Of a stretch of DNA of 64,000 nucleotides, positions 9,812-19,450 are shown in pieces; the first letter of the stretch is position 1; each line of letters starts with the position of its first letter. The notes beneath the pieces were generated by a model. It did no database searches, was not told where the DNA came from, and saw only the letters and a program-made list of their open reading frames with translations. The stretch spans positions 1 through 64,000 of the forward strand of contig NZ_JUHG01000001.1 in NCBI RefSeq assembly GCF_000799715.1, written 5' to 3'. The stretch comes from Martinezella rhizogenes (lineage in GTDB: Bacteria; Pseudomonadota; Alphaproteobacteria; Rhizobiales; Rhizobiaceae). The position numbers and the translations under genes were made by a program.

Positions 9812-10093
9812 ATGAAAACGGATGTAGATTCCAGCCAGCATACCCACCTTGACGATCTGTTTCGCCAAGACGCGAAGATCAATTTGGACAGCGACGCAGC
9901 CGTTTCCGATGCTGTTTCAACTTTCTATAGCAGTCTTCAAGGCTCTCCGGTCGATTGCGATCCAAAGTCTATATGGGGGTACCTTCTTGTTCATGCGGAC
10001 TGGGTGGACGTTTCCGGCAATCACCAAAGTATGATTGTTGGGCGCAATGCCAGCACGCCAGCTCGCGAACTCAGCGAACGCCTTGTGCGCTGA
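9812..10093 (+). CDS. small hypothetical protein
   Basis: 93 aa soluble protein with no recognised domain. It has an acidic start (TDVDSSQHTHLDDLFRQD) and a central SIWGYLLVHADWVDVSGNHQ. No strong ribosome-binding site is visible before the ATG. It sits in a lower-GC patch between the HTH regulator and the ABC ATPase gene, with no antisense gene to explain the open frame. It could be a real lineage-specific gene or a chance frame. Confidence 0.35.
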   Translation: MKTDVDSSQHTHLDDLFRQDAKINLDSDAAVSDAVSTFYSSLQGSPVDCDPKSIWGYLLVHADWVDVSGNHQSMIVGRNASTPARELSERLVR

Positions 10094-10154
10094 GTCTTCT
10101 ATTGGCATGAAAGCGAGCAAATACTGAGCCACTGGGGCTTGAGATGCCGAGTCA

Positions 10155-11786
10155 TCAATTTCCGGCGCTTTCCATCTTCCGCGTCGTCAGCACCTTTTCC
10201 AGCCAGCCGATCTCCATTTCCGGCACCGACTTCAAGAGCAGATCCGTGTAGTCATCGAAAGGCGGCGACAGCACCTTGGATTTCGGCCCGAAGCGCACGA
10301 GCTTGCCGCGATGCATGACCGCGACGCTATCGGCGATGGCGCGCACGATGGCGATATCGTGGGTGATGAAGATGTAAGAGAGGTGGGCTTCCGCCTGCAA
10401 TCTCAGAAGCAGATTGAGGATGCCTTCGGCGACGAGTGGATCGAGCGCCGAGGTGGGTTCGTCGCAGAGGATGAGCTCGGGCTTGGCCGCAAGGGCTCGG
10501 GCAATCGCGACGCGCTGTTTCTGGCCGCCGGAAAGTTCGGCCGGATAGCGGTCGATGAAGCCCTTGCTCATCTCGATCTGCTCCAGCAATTCCTTCACCC
10601 GTGCCGTCTTCGCCGCACCGCGCAGGCCATAATAGAAGGTGAGGGGGCGGCCGATGATATCGCGCACGGTCTGGCGCGGGTTCATGGCGGTGTCGGCCAT
10701 CTGGTAGATCAGCTGGATACGCCGCAACTCGTCGCGCGAGCGGTTCTTCAGGATCGGTGTCAGCGGCTTGCCATCGAAGGAAATCCCGCCATCGCTGGGC
10801 GGCAGCAGCCCGGTGATGACGCGGGCAAGCGTCGACTTGCCGGAGCCGGATTCGCCGACGATCGCCAGCGTCTGGCCTTTCGGCACATGAAGAGAAACGT
10901 CGTGCAACACCTTGAAGCCATTCGAGTATTGGGCACTGACATTTTCGACCTTCAGAAGCGTGTCGGATTGATCTTTCGCCTCTTCCCGTGCCGTCTGGCG
11001 AACATTGACGAGGGCGCGGGTATAGTCTTCCCGTGGCGCCTCGATGATCTGCTGCACGGCGCCGTACTCGACCGTCTTGCCATAGCGCAACACCATGATG
11101 TCGTCGGAGATCTGCGCGACAACGGCAAGGTCGTGGGTAATGTAGAGCGCCGCCGTATGGGTTTCCTCGATGGCATGCTTGATCGCCGCCAGCACATCGA
11201 TCTGGGTCGTCACGTCGAGCGCTGTCGTCGGTTCGTCGAAGACGATCAGCTCGGGGTTGGAGCAAAGCGCCATCGCCGTCATGGCGCGCTGAAGCTGGCC
11301 GCCGGAGACCTGATGCGGAAAACGGTCGCCGAAGGTCTCCGGATTGGGCAGGCCGAGGACCTGGAAGAGGTAGAGTGCCCGTTTCTTCGCCTCGTCCTTC
11401 GTCATCAGCCCGTGCTTGACGGAGGCTTCGATCACCTGTTCGCCGAGCTTGTGGGCGGGGTTGAACGCGGCCGCAGCCGATTGCGCGACGTAGCAGACGC
11501 GGGCGCCACGGATCTTGCGGATGCCTGACTTCCCCAAGGGGAGAATATCGACGCCGTCGAGCAGCACTTGGCCGCCGGTAATTTCTGCCCCACCGCGGCC
11601 ATAGGCCAGCGCTGAGAGTCCGATGGTCGATTTGCCGGCGCCGGATTCGCCGATCAGGCCGAGCACCTTGCCCTTTTGCAGGTCGAAGGAGACGCCATCG
11701 ACGATGGTAACGCGTTTGGGCGGCTCGCCGGGCGGATAGCTGGTCGCTTCAATCTTGAGATCGCGAACGGAAAGTAGCTCAGGCAT
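10155..11786 (-). CDS. peptide-type ABC transporter, dual ATP-binding protein (DppD-DppF fusion)
   Basis: 543 aa from the ATG at 11786 (GGAGG 8 bases upstream; a GTG 6 bases earlier is too close to it). Two complete ATPase modules are fused: Walker A GESGAGKST and signature VSGGQ in the first half, GESGSGKST and LSGGQ in the second, each with a Walker B (VFDEP, LCDEP). Each half also ends with the oligopeptide-type extension. It energises the permeases encoded immediately upstream. The start overlaps the end of the DppC-like gene, showing translational coupling. Confidence 0.93.
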   Translation of the reverse strand: MPELLSVRDLKIEATSYPPGEPPKRVTIVDGVSFDLQKGKVLGLIGESGAGKSTIGLSALAYGRGGAEITGGQVLLDGVDILPLGKSGIRKIRGARVCYVAQSAAAAFNPAHKLGEQVIEASVKHGLMTKDEAKKRALYLFQVLGLPNPETFGDRFPHQVSGGQLQRAMTAMALCSNPELIVFDEPTTALDVTTQIDVLAAIKHAIEETHTAALYITHDLAVVAQISDDIMVLRYGKTVEYGAVQQIIEAPREDYTRALVNVRQTAREEAKDQSDTLLKVENVSAQYSNGFKVLHDVSLHVPKGQTLAIVGESGSGKSTLARVITGLLPPSDGGISFDGKPLTPILKNRSRDELRRIQLIYQMADTAMNPRQTVRDIIGRPLTFYYGLRGAAKTARVKELLEQIEMSKGFIDRYPAELSGGQKQRVAIARALAAKPELILCDEPTSALDPLVAEGILNLLLRLQAEAHLSYIFITHDIAIVRAIADSVAVMHRGKLVRFGPKSKVLSPPFDDYTDLLLKSVPEMEIGWLEKVLTTRKMESAGN

Positions 11787-12606
11787 CGCCACGTCCTCCC
11801 TTGAGGCTGGAGGTGCGCTTCAAGAGCCAGTCGACCACCAGATTGACACAGACTGCCAGCGCCGCGATCGCGGAGCCCGGCACGAGAGCGGCGGAGATGC
11901 CGAAGATGATGCCGTCCTTGTTGTCCTTGACCATGCCGCCCCAATCGGCTGACGGCGGCTGGATGCCGAGCCCGAGGAAGGACAGCGTCGACAGGAACAG
12001 GATCGAGAAGGCAAAGCGCAGGCCGAATTCCGCCAGCAAGGGTGAGAGCGTATTCGGCAGGATCTCGCGGAAGATGATCCAGATCTTGCCTTCGCCGCGC
12101 AGCTTGGCGGCCTCGACGAATTCCATCACTGCGACATCAAGCGCCACGGCACGACCGAGGCGATAGACGCGGGTGGAATCGAGGATCGCCATGACGAGGA
12201 TGAGCACGATCAGGTTCTGTGGCAAGACCGCCAGTACCACGAGCGCGAAGATCAGCGTCGGTATCGACATCATCAGGTCGTTGAAGCGGGAGAAGATCGT
12301 GTCGATCCATCCACGCGAGACGGCGGCGGTAAAGCTGAGGATGATGCCGAGCGAGAACGAGATGATCGTTGCGGCGAGCGCCACGAACAATGTGGTGCGG
12401 GCGCCATAGATCAGCCGCGAGAGGATATCGCGGCCGAGATTGTCGAGGCCGAAGAAATACTGCGCGTCGGCCACCTGCCAGACATTGCCGACAACTTCTG
12501 TCTCGCCATAGGGCGCGATCCAGGGGGCGAAGATTGCACAGATGAAGGCGAGCAGAATGCCTGCCATTCCGACCCAGGCGGTGATGGGGATGTCTCTCAA
12601 TCTCAT
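11779..12606 (-). CDS. peptide-type ABC transporter permease, DppC-like
   Basis: 275 aa integral membrane protein. It starts RLRDIPITAWVGMAGILLAF and has the DppC N-terminal segment (FGLDNLGRDILSRLIYGARTTL) and the EAA loop around AAKLRGEGKIWIIFREILPN. The stop of the upstream DppB-like gene overlaps this start (ATGA). It is one of two inner-membrane subunits of the Dpp/Opp-type importer whose binding protein is probably the gene at 13708. Confidence 0.93.
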   Translation of the reverse strand: MRLRDIPITAWVGMAGILLAFICAIFAPWIAPYGETEVVGNVWQVADAQYFFGLDNLGRDILSRLIYGARTTLFVALAATIISFSLGIILSFTAAVSRGWIDTIFSRFNDLMMSIPTLIFALVVLAVLPQNLIVLILVMAILDSTRVYRLGRAVALDVAVMEFVEAAKLRGEGKIWIIFREILPNTLSPLLAEFGLRFAFSILFLSTLSFLGLGIQPPSADWGGMVKDNKDGIIFGISAALVPGSAIAALAVCVNLVVDWLLKRTSSLKGGRGDA

Positions 12607-13610
12607 CGTGGATGCCTCAGGCGTGGGTTGGCGACGATCGCCAGGATATCTGCGATCATATTGAGCAGGATGTAGACGGCGGCGAAGATCAACCCGCAGG
12701 CCTGAACGACCGGCATGTCGCGGACGGTGACCGCATCGACCATGTACTGGCCCATGCCGGGATAGACGAAGACGACTTCGACCACGACGACGCCGACGAC
12801 GAGATAGGCAAGGTTCAGTGCCACAACGTTGATGATCGGCGCCAGCGCATTGGGTGCCGCATGTTTGACGATGGCGCGATAGGCACTAAGGCCCTTCAGT
12901 TCCGCCGTTTCCATATAGGCCGACGACATCACCGAGAGGATCGCGGCCCGCGTCATACGCATCATATGAGCAAGGACGACGAGCACCAAAGTCGCCGTCG
13001 GCAGGGCGATGGCCTTCAGCCGATCGAGGAAGTCCATGCCGTCATAGACGGTCGCGGGGAAGGTCGCGATCCCGAATTTCACGCCGAAAAACAGGATGAG
13101 CAGATAGCCGATAAAAAACTCAGGCAACGAGATCGCCGCCAGCGAGATCACGTTGATGATCTTGTCGGGCAAGCGGTTGCGGAAATGCACGGCGAGCATG
13201 CCAAGTCCGACGGCGAGCGGCACGGAAATCAGCGCTGCGAAGGCGGCAAGAAAGAGCGAATTGCCGAGACGCTTGCCGATCTGCTCGCTGACGGAGTTCT
13301 TGCTGGCCCAGGAGGTACCAAAATCGCCATGAACGGCGTTGCCGAGCCATTCCACATAGCGTGTCGTGATCGGCCGGTTGAGACCGAGATCGGCACGGAT
13401 GTTGGCAACGGCCTGTGGCGTCGCCGATTGGCCGAGATAAGTGGTCGCGAAGTCGCCCGGCAAAGCTTCAAGGCCGCCGAAGATCAGGATCGATACGGCG
13501 AAAAGCAGGACGAGGCTGAGCACGCAGCGCTCGACAATGAGGGACAACAGCGGAAACCGCTGTTTGAACCTCAATCCAGGCAGCACTGTGCTGGGTGGTG
13601 TGTTGGACAT
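12603..13610 (-). CDS. peptide-type ABC transporter permease, DppB-like
   Basis: 335 aa, multi-spanning. The conserved DppB N-terminal region is visible (ALPGDFATTYLGQSATPQAV, then LGLNRPITTRYVEWLGNAV and HGDFGTSW), as is the EAA loop around AYRAIVKHAAPNALAPIINV. It pairs with the DppC-like subunit downstream (4-base overlap). It lies about 100 bases downstream of the binding-protein gene at 13708-15297, consistent with one operon. Confidence 0.93.
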   Translation of the reverse strand: MSNTPPSTVLPGLRFKQRFPLLSLIVERCVLSLVLLFAVSILIFGGLEALPGDFATTYLGQSATPQAVANIRADLGLNRPITTRYVEWLGNAVHGDFGTSWASKNSVSEQIGKRLGNSLFLAAFAALISVPLAVGLGMLAVHFRNRLPDKIINVISLAAISLPEFFIGYLLILFFGVKFGIATFPATVYDGMDFLDRLKAIALPTATLVLVVLAHMMRMTRAAILSVMSSAYMETAELKGLSAYRAIVKHAAPNALAPIINVVALNLAYLVVGVVVVEVVFVYPGMGQYMVDAVTVRDMPVVQACGLIFAAVYILLNMIADILAIVANPRLRHPR

Positions 13611-13707
13611 GGCTGATGCCTCGCGCTGAAACGTCAGGAGGATCGCGGAGGGGTTCCGCGATCCCGGTTCCGTTAGAGATGAGGGCGTTTCCGCCCGGCT
13701 TCGGGCA

Positions 13708-15297
13708 TCAGGCGTCCAGCCAGACGCGGGTCGCGACGTAGCCGTTCGACATGTCGTTGCCGATATCGTGAACGTAGCCCTTCACCTGCTTGGTGGAGGC
13801 GTTCACGAAGTCGTTGAACATCGGCAGGATAACGCCGCCTTCGTCACGGACCATCATCGCCATGGAGCGATACATCTCCTTGCGCTTGGTCTCGTCGAGT
13901 TCCGAGCGGGCCTCAAGCAGAAGCTTGTCGAAGTCCGGACGCAGGAAGCGCGTGTCGTTCCAGTCGGCCTTAGAGAGATAGGCGGTGGAATACATCTGGT
14001 CCTGTGTCGGGCGGCCACCCCAGTAGGACGTGGAGAACGGCTGGACGTTCCAGACGTTGGTCCAGTAGCCATCGCCCGGCTCGCGCTTGACCTCGATATT
14101 GATCCCAGCCTTCTTGCAGCTTTCCTGATAGAGGACGGCAGCGTCGACGGCGCCCGGGAAGGCGACTTCCGAGGTGCGCAGCAGGACGGAGCCGCTGTGG
14201 CCGGACTTCTTGTAATGGAAGGAAGCCTTGTCGGGATCGTAGGCGCGCTGCTCGATGCCTTCTGGGAACAGGGCATAGGTGCTGTTGATCGGGAAGTCGT
14301 TGCCGACCTTGCCGTAGCCGCCGAGGATCTTCTTGACCATGGTCTCGCGGTCCATGGCGTATTTCAGCGCCAGGCGAAGGTCATTATTGTCGAACGGTGC
14401 CGTGTTGCAATGCATGATGAACACGTAATGGCCACGGCCCGCGGTCGCCAGGATCTCGACATTCGGCGCGCGCTTCAACAGGTCGACCGTCTTCGGGTCG
14501 ACGCGGTTGATGTAATGCACCTGACCCGACGACAGCGCTGCGATACGCGCGGTCGCGTCGTTCATGCCGATGATCTCGATCGAGTCGACATAACCGCGAT
14601 CCTTGCGCCAGTCGTCCTTGTTCTTCTCCAGCGTGGCGCGCACGCCGGCCTCGAAAGTGAGGAGCTTGTAGGGACCGGTGCCGATCGAGGCAAAGGGATC
14701 GTCGTTGCCGCCGTTGGGCTGGATAACCAGATGGTAATCGGTCAGAAGCAACGGCATGTCGGCGTTGCCTTCGGTCAGCGTCAGGACGAGGTTGTCGCCA
14801 TCGGCCTTGATCTCCTTGATCGACTTCATGACGCCGAGGGCGCCCGATTCCGATTTGCTGTCGGTATGGCGCTTCAGGGTGGCGACGACGTCGTCGATCG
14901 TCAGGTCCTTGCCGTTGTGGAACTTCACGCCCTTGCGGATCTTGAAGGTCCAGGTGACGGCATCCTTCGACGGCTCCCAGGATTCGGCAAGCGACGGCAC
15001 GGCGGCGCCGGTGAGCGGGTCGGATTCGACCAGCATATCGCCCCAGCAACGGCCGATACAGAACATGAACTGCGAGAGGAATTTCGCCGGGTCCTTGCTG
15101 TCGGTGGCGGCACCGCCTTCAAGGCCAAGTTTCAGATGGCCGCCGTGCTTCGGCTCGGCTGCCATTGCACTTTCGGTAAAGAGCGCGTCGGCAAGTGCCA
15201 ATGTCATGCCGGCGGCCATGGCGCGTCCCATGAATTCGCGACGGCTGAGCCCACCCGAGGTCATGCGGCTTGCGAGATGTTTCGTGTAATCGTTCAT
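13708..15297 (-). CDS. ABC transporter solute-binding protein, SBP_bac_5 family, Tat-exported
   Basis: 529 aa from the ATG at 15297 (AAGGA about 8 bases upstream); a longer frame to 15408 has no support. A Tat signal SRREFMGRAMAAG precedes a hydrophobic segment and an AMAAE cleavage site. It is a clear paralog of the protein at 7175-8755, for instance YHLVIQPNGG against YHLIIQPKGG and NDMSNGYVATRVW against NDMSNGYIGSRVW. It lies directly before the DppB-DppC-ATPase genes and after the carnitine/CoA genes, so a betaine-type substrate is plausible although the family usually binds peptides. Confidence 0.9.
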   Translation of the reverse strand: MNDYTKHLASRMTSGGLSRREFMGRAMAAGMTLALADALFTESAMAAEPKHGGHLKLGLEGGAATDSKDPAKFLSQFMFCIGRCWGDMLVESDPLTGAAVPSLAESWEPSKDAVTWTFKIRKGVKFHNGKDLTIDDVVATLKRHTDSKSESGALGVMKSIKEIKADGDNLVLTLTEGNADMPLLLTDYHLVIQPNGGNDDPFASIGTGPYKLLTFEAGVRATLEKNKDDWRKDRGYVDSIEIIGMNDATARIAALSSGQVHYINRVDPKTVDLLKRAPNVEILATAGRGHYVFIMHCNTAPFDNNDLRLALKYAMDRETMVKKILGGYGKVGNDFPINSTYALFPEGIEQRAYDPDKASFHYKKSGHSGSVLLRTSEVAFPGAVDAAVLYQESCKKAGINIEVKREPGDGYWTNVWNVQPFSTSYWGGRPTQDQMYSTAYLSKADWNDTRFLRPDFDKLLLEARSELDETKRKEMYRSMAMMVRDEGGVILPMFNDFVNASTKQVKGYVHDIGNDMSNGYVATRVWLDA

Positions 15298-15426
15298 TCC
15301 CCAGTTCCTTCTTTTTGATGCGTTGATAAAATTCTCGGGCTGGGCTTCGAGAAGCGGTTTCCTCTTCCGCCTGAAGCTTGGTTGCCCGCGATCATGCAGG
15401 AAAATCACACGGTTGCTACCGTTTTC

Positions 15427-16209
15427 TCATTTCCCTTTCCAGATAGGGGCTCGCTTCTCCGCGAAAGCCCTTGCTCCTTCCAACTGGTCCTCGCTCGAAT
15501 AAAGGGCATCGACGGTCGCAAACTGCCTTTTTGTGATTTTATTCATGGCAGTCTGGAACGTCGTTCCCTCAGCTTCGCGAACGATTTCCTTGATGGCGGC
15601 GTAAACAAGTGGCGGGCCGCTTTCCAAAAGGCGGGCAAGTTCCCACGCCCGATCCACCAGCTTGTCCGCAGCGACAATCTCATTGACGAAGCCCCAGCGA
15701 TGCGCCTCAGCGACATCAAGCCAGCGGCCGGTCAGGAGCATGTCCATCGCGATGTGGTAAGGGATTCGCTTCGGCAATTTGATCGACGCGGCATCCGCGA
15801 CCGTTCCCGAGCGGATTTCGGGAAGCGCGAACGTCGCATGTTCGACGGCAACGATCAGGTCGCAGGAAAGGGCGATCTCCAGCCCGCCGCCGCAACAGAT
15901 GCCGTTGACGGCGCAGATCACCGGTTTGTTGAGATCGCGAAGTTCCTGCAGGCCACCGAAACCGCCGACGCCGTAATCGCCGTCGACCGCATCGCCTGCG
16001 GCGGCCGCCTTCAAATCCCAGCCGGCGGAAAAGAATTTTTCGCCCGCACCGGAGATGATCGCCACGCGCAGCTCGGGGTCGTCACGGAAATCGCGGAAAA
16101 TCTGGCCCATCTCACGGCTGGTCGCAAGGTCGATGGCGTTCGCCTTCGGCCGGTCGATAATGACCTCCAGGATACCGTTGTCGCGTCGAACGCGAATGGG
16201 GCTGTGCAA
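15427..16209 (-). CDS. enoyl-CoA hydratase/isomerase family protein, CaiD-like
   Basis: 260 aa crotonase-fold protein. Residues 13-40 give VIIDRPKANAIDLATSREM, and the oxyanion hole is formed by the SGAGEKFFSAGWDLK and GGGLEIALSCDL blocks. The glutamate in PEIRSG around residue 130 aligns with a catalytic position of hydratases. The similarity to carnitinyl-CoA dehydratases and the position beside acyl-CoA synthetase, acyl-CoA dehydrogenase and cdh genes suggest interconversion of crotonobetainyl-CoA and carnitinyl-CoA. That substrate is inferred from context only. Confidence 0.85.
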   Translation of the reverse strand: MHSPIRVRRDNGILEVIIDRPKANAIDLATSREMGQIFRDFRDDPELRVAIISGAGEKFFSAGWDLKAAAAGDAVDGDYGVGGFGGLQELRDLNKPVICAVNGICCGGGLEIALSCDLIVAVEHATFALPEIRSGTVADAASIKLPKRIPYHIAMDMLLTGRWLDVAEAHRWGFVNEIVAADKLVDRAWELARLLESGPPLVYAAIKEIVREAEGTTFQTAMNKITKRQFATVDALYSSEDQLEGARAFAEKRAPIWKGK

Positions 16210-16215
16210 CTTACG

Positions 16216-18273
16216 CTACCTCCTTCGCCGGATGAGGGCGTCTGCGGCAACGACGCCACGATTGTCCGGCAAAACCATCAATGGATTAATGTCTAGTTCT
16301 TCAAGCCGCGCGGCGTGTTTTACGACATATTCTGCCGTTGATACGACGGCATCGACAACTAAATCGAGGTTGCCTTTCGCGCCGCCGCGATACCCTTCGA
16401 CCAGTTTTTTGACTTTCAGCCGCGAAATGGCGGCGAGAACGTCCGTTCTCGTCACTGGAAGAGCCAAAATGACGGAATCTTCAAGCAATTCAACTAGGAT
16501 TCCGCCCGCACCGACCGTCAACGCCAGTCCGAGGGCGGGGTCACGCACGGCCCCGACGATCAGCTCGACGACCGGACGCTCGATCATCCGCTCGACTAGG
16601 TAACCGGAGGCGACATGCGCCATTCCTTGAGCCGCGCTTCGTACGGCCTCCATATCCTTAAGGTTGAGCATGACGGCGCCGGCCTCGGACTTGTGTTCGA
16701 CGCTCAGAGCCTTCAGAGCGACGGGAAAGCCGAGGCGTTCTGCCTGCTCGGCAGCCTCGCCCGGACTGGCTGCCGTCGCGCCGGTGGGAACGGTAAGACC
16801 AAAGGCGGATAACTCCGCCTTGGCTGCCGCCTCGCTCAAGGTTTCGATCTCGCCTCCGACCAAGGCAACGTCGAGCAGCGGCAGCGGCGGTTGAGCGCAC
16901 CAGGCCGCCCCGATCTGGCTTGCAATTTCGGCCGCAGCAATGGTTTCGCTGATACCGCAAAGGGGTACAATACCGTCTTCGATCAGCTGCAAGGCGATAG
17001 CTTCCGGCATGTTTTCCGGCAGCGTCGCCAGGATTCCAGCGCGTGCGCCGGTCCGTTTCGCGGCCGCGGAGATGGCGGCAACCGTCGTCATCCAGTCCGC
17101 TCCGTCGCAACGGTCGTCCCGCGGGAAATCGAGGACGATCAGATTGAGCGCGTAATCGCCTTCGAACATGGCGGTGAAGGCCTCCGTCATAAGGGCAAAG
17201 TCGCCCCAGACGAAGGTGTGGTAGTCGAGAGGATTGGAGAGAGTGACCATCTCGCCGAGGCTGCGCCGCAGGGCAGGTAGTTGCTCCGGCTTCAGGGCGC
17301 GAAAGTCCACGGCCCGATCGGTCGCGGCATCAGCCATCAGCGAGGCCTCGCCGCCGGAGCAGCTCATCGAGGAGATCGCATTGCTTGTCAGTGGGCCGGC
17401 AACATGCAGAAGCTTTAGCGTTTCGATCAGTTCCGGCAGCGTGGCGACCCGGCCGATGCCGAGACGGGCGAGAACCGCATCGGCGACGGCGTCACTGCCG
17501 GCAAGCGAGGCCGTATGCGAGACGGCGGCGCGCTGTGCCTGTTCGGACTTGCCGACTTTCAGCGCGACAACGGGCTTGCGCAGTTCGCGGGCACGCATGG
17601 CAAGTTTTTGCAGCGCCTGAACGTTGCCGAAGCCTTCGATATGCAAACCAATCGCCGTGACGCGGGGATCCTCAAGGACGGCGAGAGCCAAATCCGATAG
17701 TCCGATCTGCGCCTGGTTGCCTGCCGTCATCAGGTAGCTGATGGGCAGGCCGCGCTTCTGCATGCTGAGATTGATGGCGATATTGGAGGATTGGGTGAGA
17801 ATGGCGACGCCGCGCTCGACGCGCACCATTCCATGCTGGTCGGGCCAGAGCAGGGCGCCGTCCAGCCCGTTGATCACGCCATAACAGTTCGGCCCGACGA
17901 TCGGCATGTCCCCGGCGGCCTCGACCAATGCCTCCTGTAGCGTGATACCATCAGCCAGTTCGGCAACTGCTTCGCTGAAGCCCGAGGCATAGCAGACGGC
18001 GCCACCGGCGCCTCTGGCTGACAGCGCGCGGACGATATCGACGGTCAGCATCCGGTTGACGCCGACGAAGGAGGCGTCCGGTGCTGCGGGCAACTCCTCC
18101 ACCGATCGATAGCAGCGGCGACCAAGAACACTTTCCAGCGTCGGGTGTACCGGCCAGATGTCGCCGGAAAATCCCATCCGGTCGCATTGTTCGATGACCC
18201 GGCGCGCCTCGCGACCGCCGAAGACGGCGATTGTTTGCGGTCTGATCAGGCGGTCGAGCGAGCGTTGGGTCAT
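16216..18273 (-). CDS. acyl-CoA synthetase, NDP-forming (acetate-CoA ligase superfamily)
   Basis: 685 aa from the ATG at 18273, which lies just after the stop of the upstream dehydrogenase gene. Domain order: CoA-binding Rossmann domain (LIRPQTIAVFGGREARRV), succinyl-CoA-ligase-like domains (GVAILTQSSNIAINL, then SMSCSGGEASLMAD holding the phospho-histidine-loop region), and an ATP-grasp domain near the C-terminus (GFPVALKALSVEHKSEAG; LEELDINPLMV). It should activate a carboxylate as its CoA thioester in the cytoplasm. In this operon gamma-butyrobetaine, crotonobetaine or carnitine is the likely acid. Confidence 0.85.
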   Translation of the reverse strand: MTQRSLDRLIRPQTIAVFGGREARRVIEQCDRMGFSGDIWPVHPTLESVLGRRCYRSVEELPAAPDASFVGVNRMLTVDIVRALSARGAGGAVCYASGFSEAVAELADGITLQEALVEAAGDMPIVGPNCYGVINGLDGALLWPDQHGMVRVERGVAILTQSSNIAINLSMQKRGLPISYLMTAGNQAQIGLSDLALAVLEDPRVTAIGLHIEGFGNVQALQKLAMRARELRKPVVALKVGKSEQAQRAAVSHTASLAGSDAVADAVLARLGIGRVATLPELIETLKLLHVAGPLTSNAISSMSCSGGEASLMADAATDRAVDFRALKPEQLPALRRSLGEMVTLSNPLDYHTFVWGDFALMTEAFTAMFEGDYALNLIVLDFPRDDRCDGADWMTTVAAISAAAKRTGARAGILATLPENMPEAIALQLIEDGIVPLCGISETIAAAEIASQIGAAWCAQPPLPLLDVALVGGEIETLSEAAAKAELSAFGLTVPTGATAASPGEAAEQAERLGFPVALKALSVEHKSEAGAVMLNLKDMEAVRSAAQGMAHVASGYLVERMIERPVVELIVGAVRDPALGLALTVGAGGILVELLEDSVILALPVTRTDVLAAISRLKVKKLVEGYRGGAKGNLDLVVDAVVSTAEYVVKHAARLEELDINPLMVLPDNRGVVAADALIRRRR

Positions 18274-18277
18274 CCGG

Positions 18278-19438
18278 TCAGGCTCCGAATGGCCGCAAGA
18301 GATCGCGGCTGATGATATGCCGCTGGATTTCCGATGTCCCGTCCCAGATGCGCTCGACACGCGCATCGCGCCAAAAGCGGGCCAGCGGCAGGTCGTCCAT
18401 CAGCCCCATGCCGCCGAAGATCTGGATTGCTTCGTCTGTGACTCGAGCAAGCATTTCCGAGGCATAGAGCTTGGCCGAGGCGACTTCGCGATTGGCGGAA
18501 TGCCCCGCGTCGAGCCGCCAGGCGGCGGACAGCGTCAAAAGATCGGCGGCGTCGATCTCGGTGATCATGTCGGCAAGCTTGAACGACACGCCCTGATTGG
18601 CGCCGATCGGCCGGCCGAACTGCTTGCGTTCCGCCGCATAGGGCAGGGCCATGTCGAAGACACGGCGAGCCCGTCCGACGCAGGTGGCCGCCACCGTCAG
18701 GCGCGTTCCATACAGCCATTCATTGGCGATATCGAAGCCGCGATGCACTTCGCCAAGCATCTGGGATTTGGGAAGACGGCAATCCGTGAAATTCAGGCTG
18801 GAGTTGTGATAGCCGCGATGGGATAGCGATTCATAGCCTTTGAGGATCTCAAAGCCCGGTGTGCCGCGATCGATCAGAAAGGCCGTGATCTTCTTCTTGA
18901 TGCCCTTCGGCGTCTCTTCTTCGCCGGTGGCGGCAAAGACGATGACGAAATCGGCGACATCTGCATGGGAGATGAAATGCTTGGTGCCGTTGAGGATAAA
19001 GTCGCTGCCGTCCTGTCTTGCAGCGCATTTCATGCCGCGCATGTCCGAGCCGGCATCGGGTTCGGTAATGGCGAGAGCATCGACCTTCTCGCCACGCACG
19101 GCTGGCAGCAGATATCGCTCGCGCTGCTCGCCTTCACAGGCCATCAGAATGCCGGAAGGACGCCCGAAAAAGACGGTCAGCGCCATCGAGCCACGGCCGA
19201 GCTCGCGCTCGACGAGGGTAAAGGTGGTGTGGTCGAGCCCTGCGCCGCCGACCTCTTCGGGAAAGTTGCAGGCATAGAAGCCGAGATCGATGCATTTGCG
19301 CCGGATCTCCTCGGCGAGCTCCGGCGGCACGATGCCGGTGCGATCAACCTCGTTCTCATGCGGATAAATTTCCGTCTCGACGAAGCCCCGGACTGTCTTG
19401 ACGATCATTTCCTGTTCTTCGTTGAGCCCGAAATTCAT
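18278..19438 (-). CDS. acyl-CoA dehydrogenase
   Basis: 386 aa, normal ACAD length. Signature 1 is seen as ALAITEPDAGSDM, and the C-terminal signature as QIFGGMGLMDDLPLARFWRDAR followed by IWDGTSEIQRHIISR. The glutamate in DGTSE corresponds to the usual catalytic-base region. FAD-dependent alpha,beta-dehydrogenation of an acyl-CoA is expected; in context that is gamma-butyrobetainyl-CoA to crotonobetainyl-CoA, the step preceding the enoyl-CoA hydratase encoded in the same operon. The substrate assignment is inference. Confidence 0.9.
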   Translation of the reverse strand: MNFGLNEEQEMIVKTVRGFVETEIYPHENEVDRTGIVPPELAEEIRRKCIDLGFYACNFPEEVGGAGLDHTTFTLVERELGRGSMALTVFFGRPSGILMACEGEQRERYLLPAVRGEKVDALAITEPDAGSDMRGMKCAARQDGSDFILNGTKHFISHADVADFVIVFAATGEEETPKGIKKKITAFLIDRGTPGFEILKGYESLSHRGYHNSSLNFTDCRLPKSQMLGEVHRGFDIANEWLYGTRLTVAATCVGRARRVFDMALPYAAERKQFGRPIGANQGVSFKLADMITEIDAADLLTLSAAWRLDAGHSANREVASAKLYASEMLARVTDEAIQIFGGMGLMDDLPLARFWRDARVERIWDGTSEIQRHIISRDLLRPFGA

Positions 19439-19450
19439 TTTCGCTTCCTC

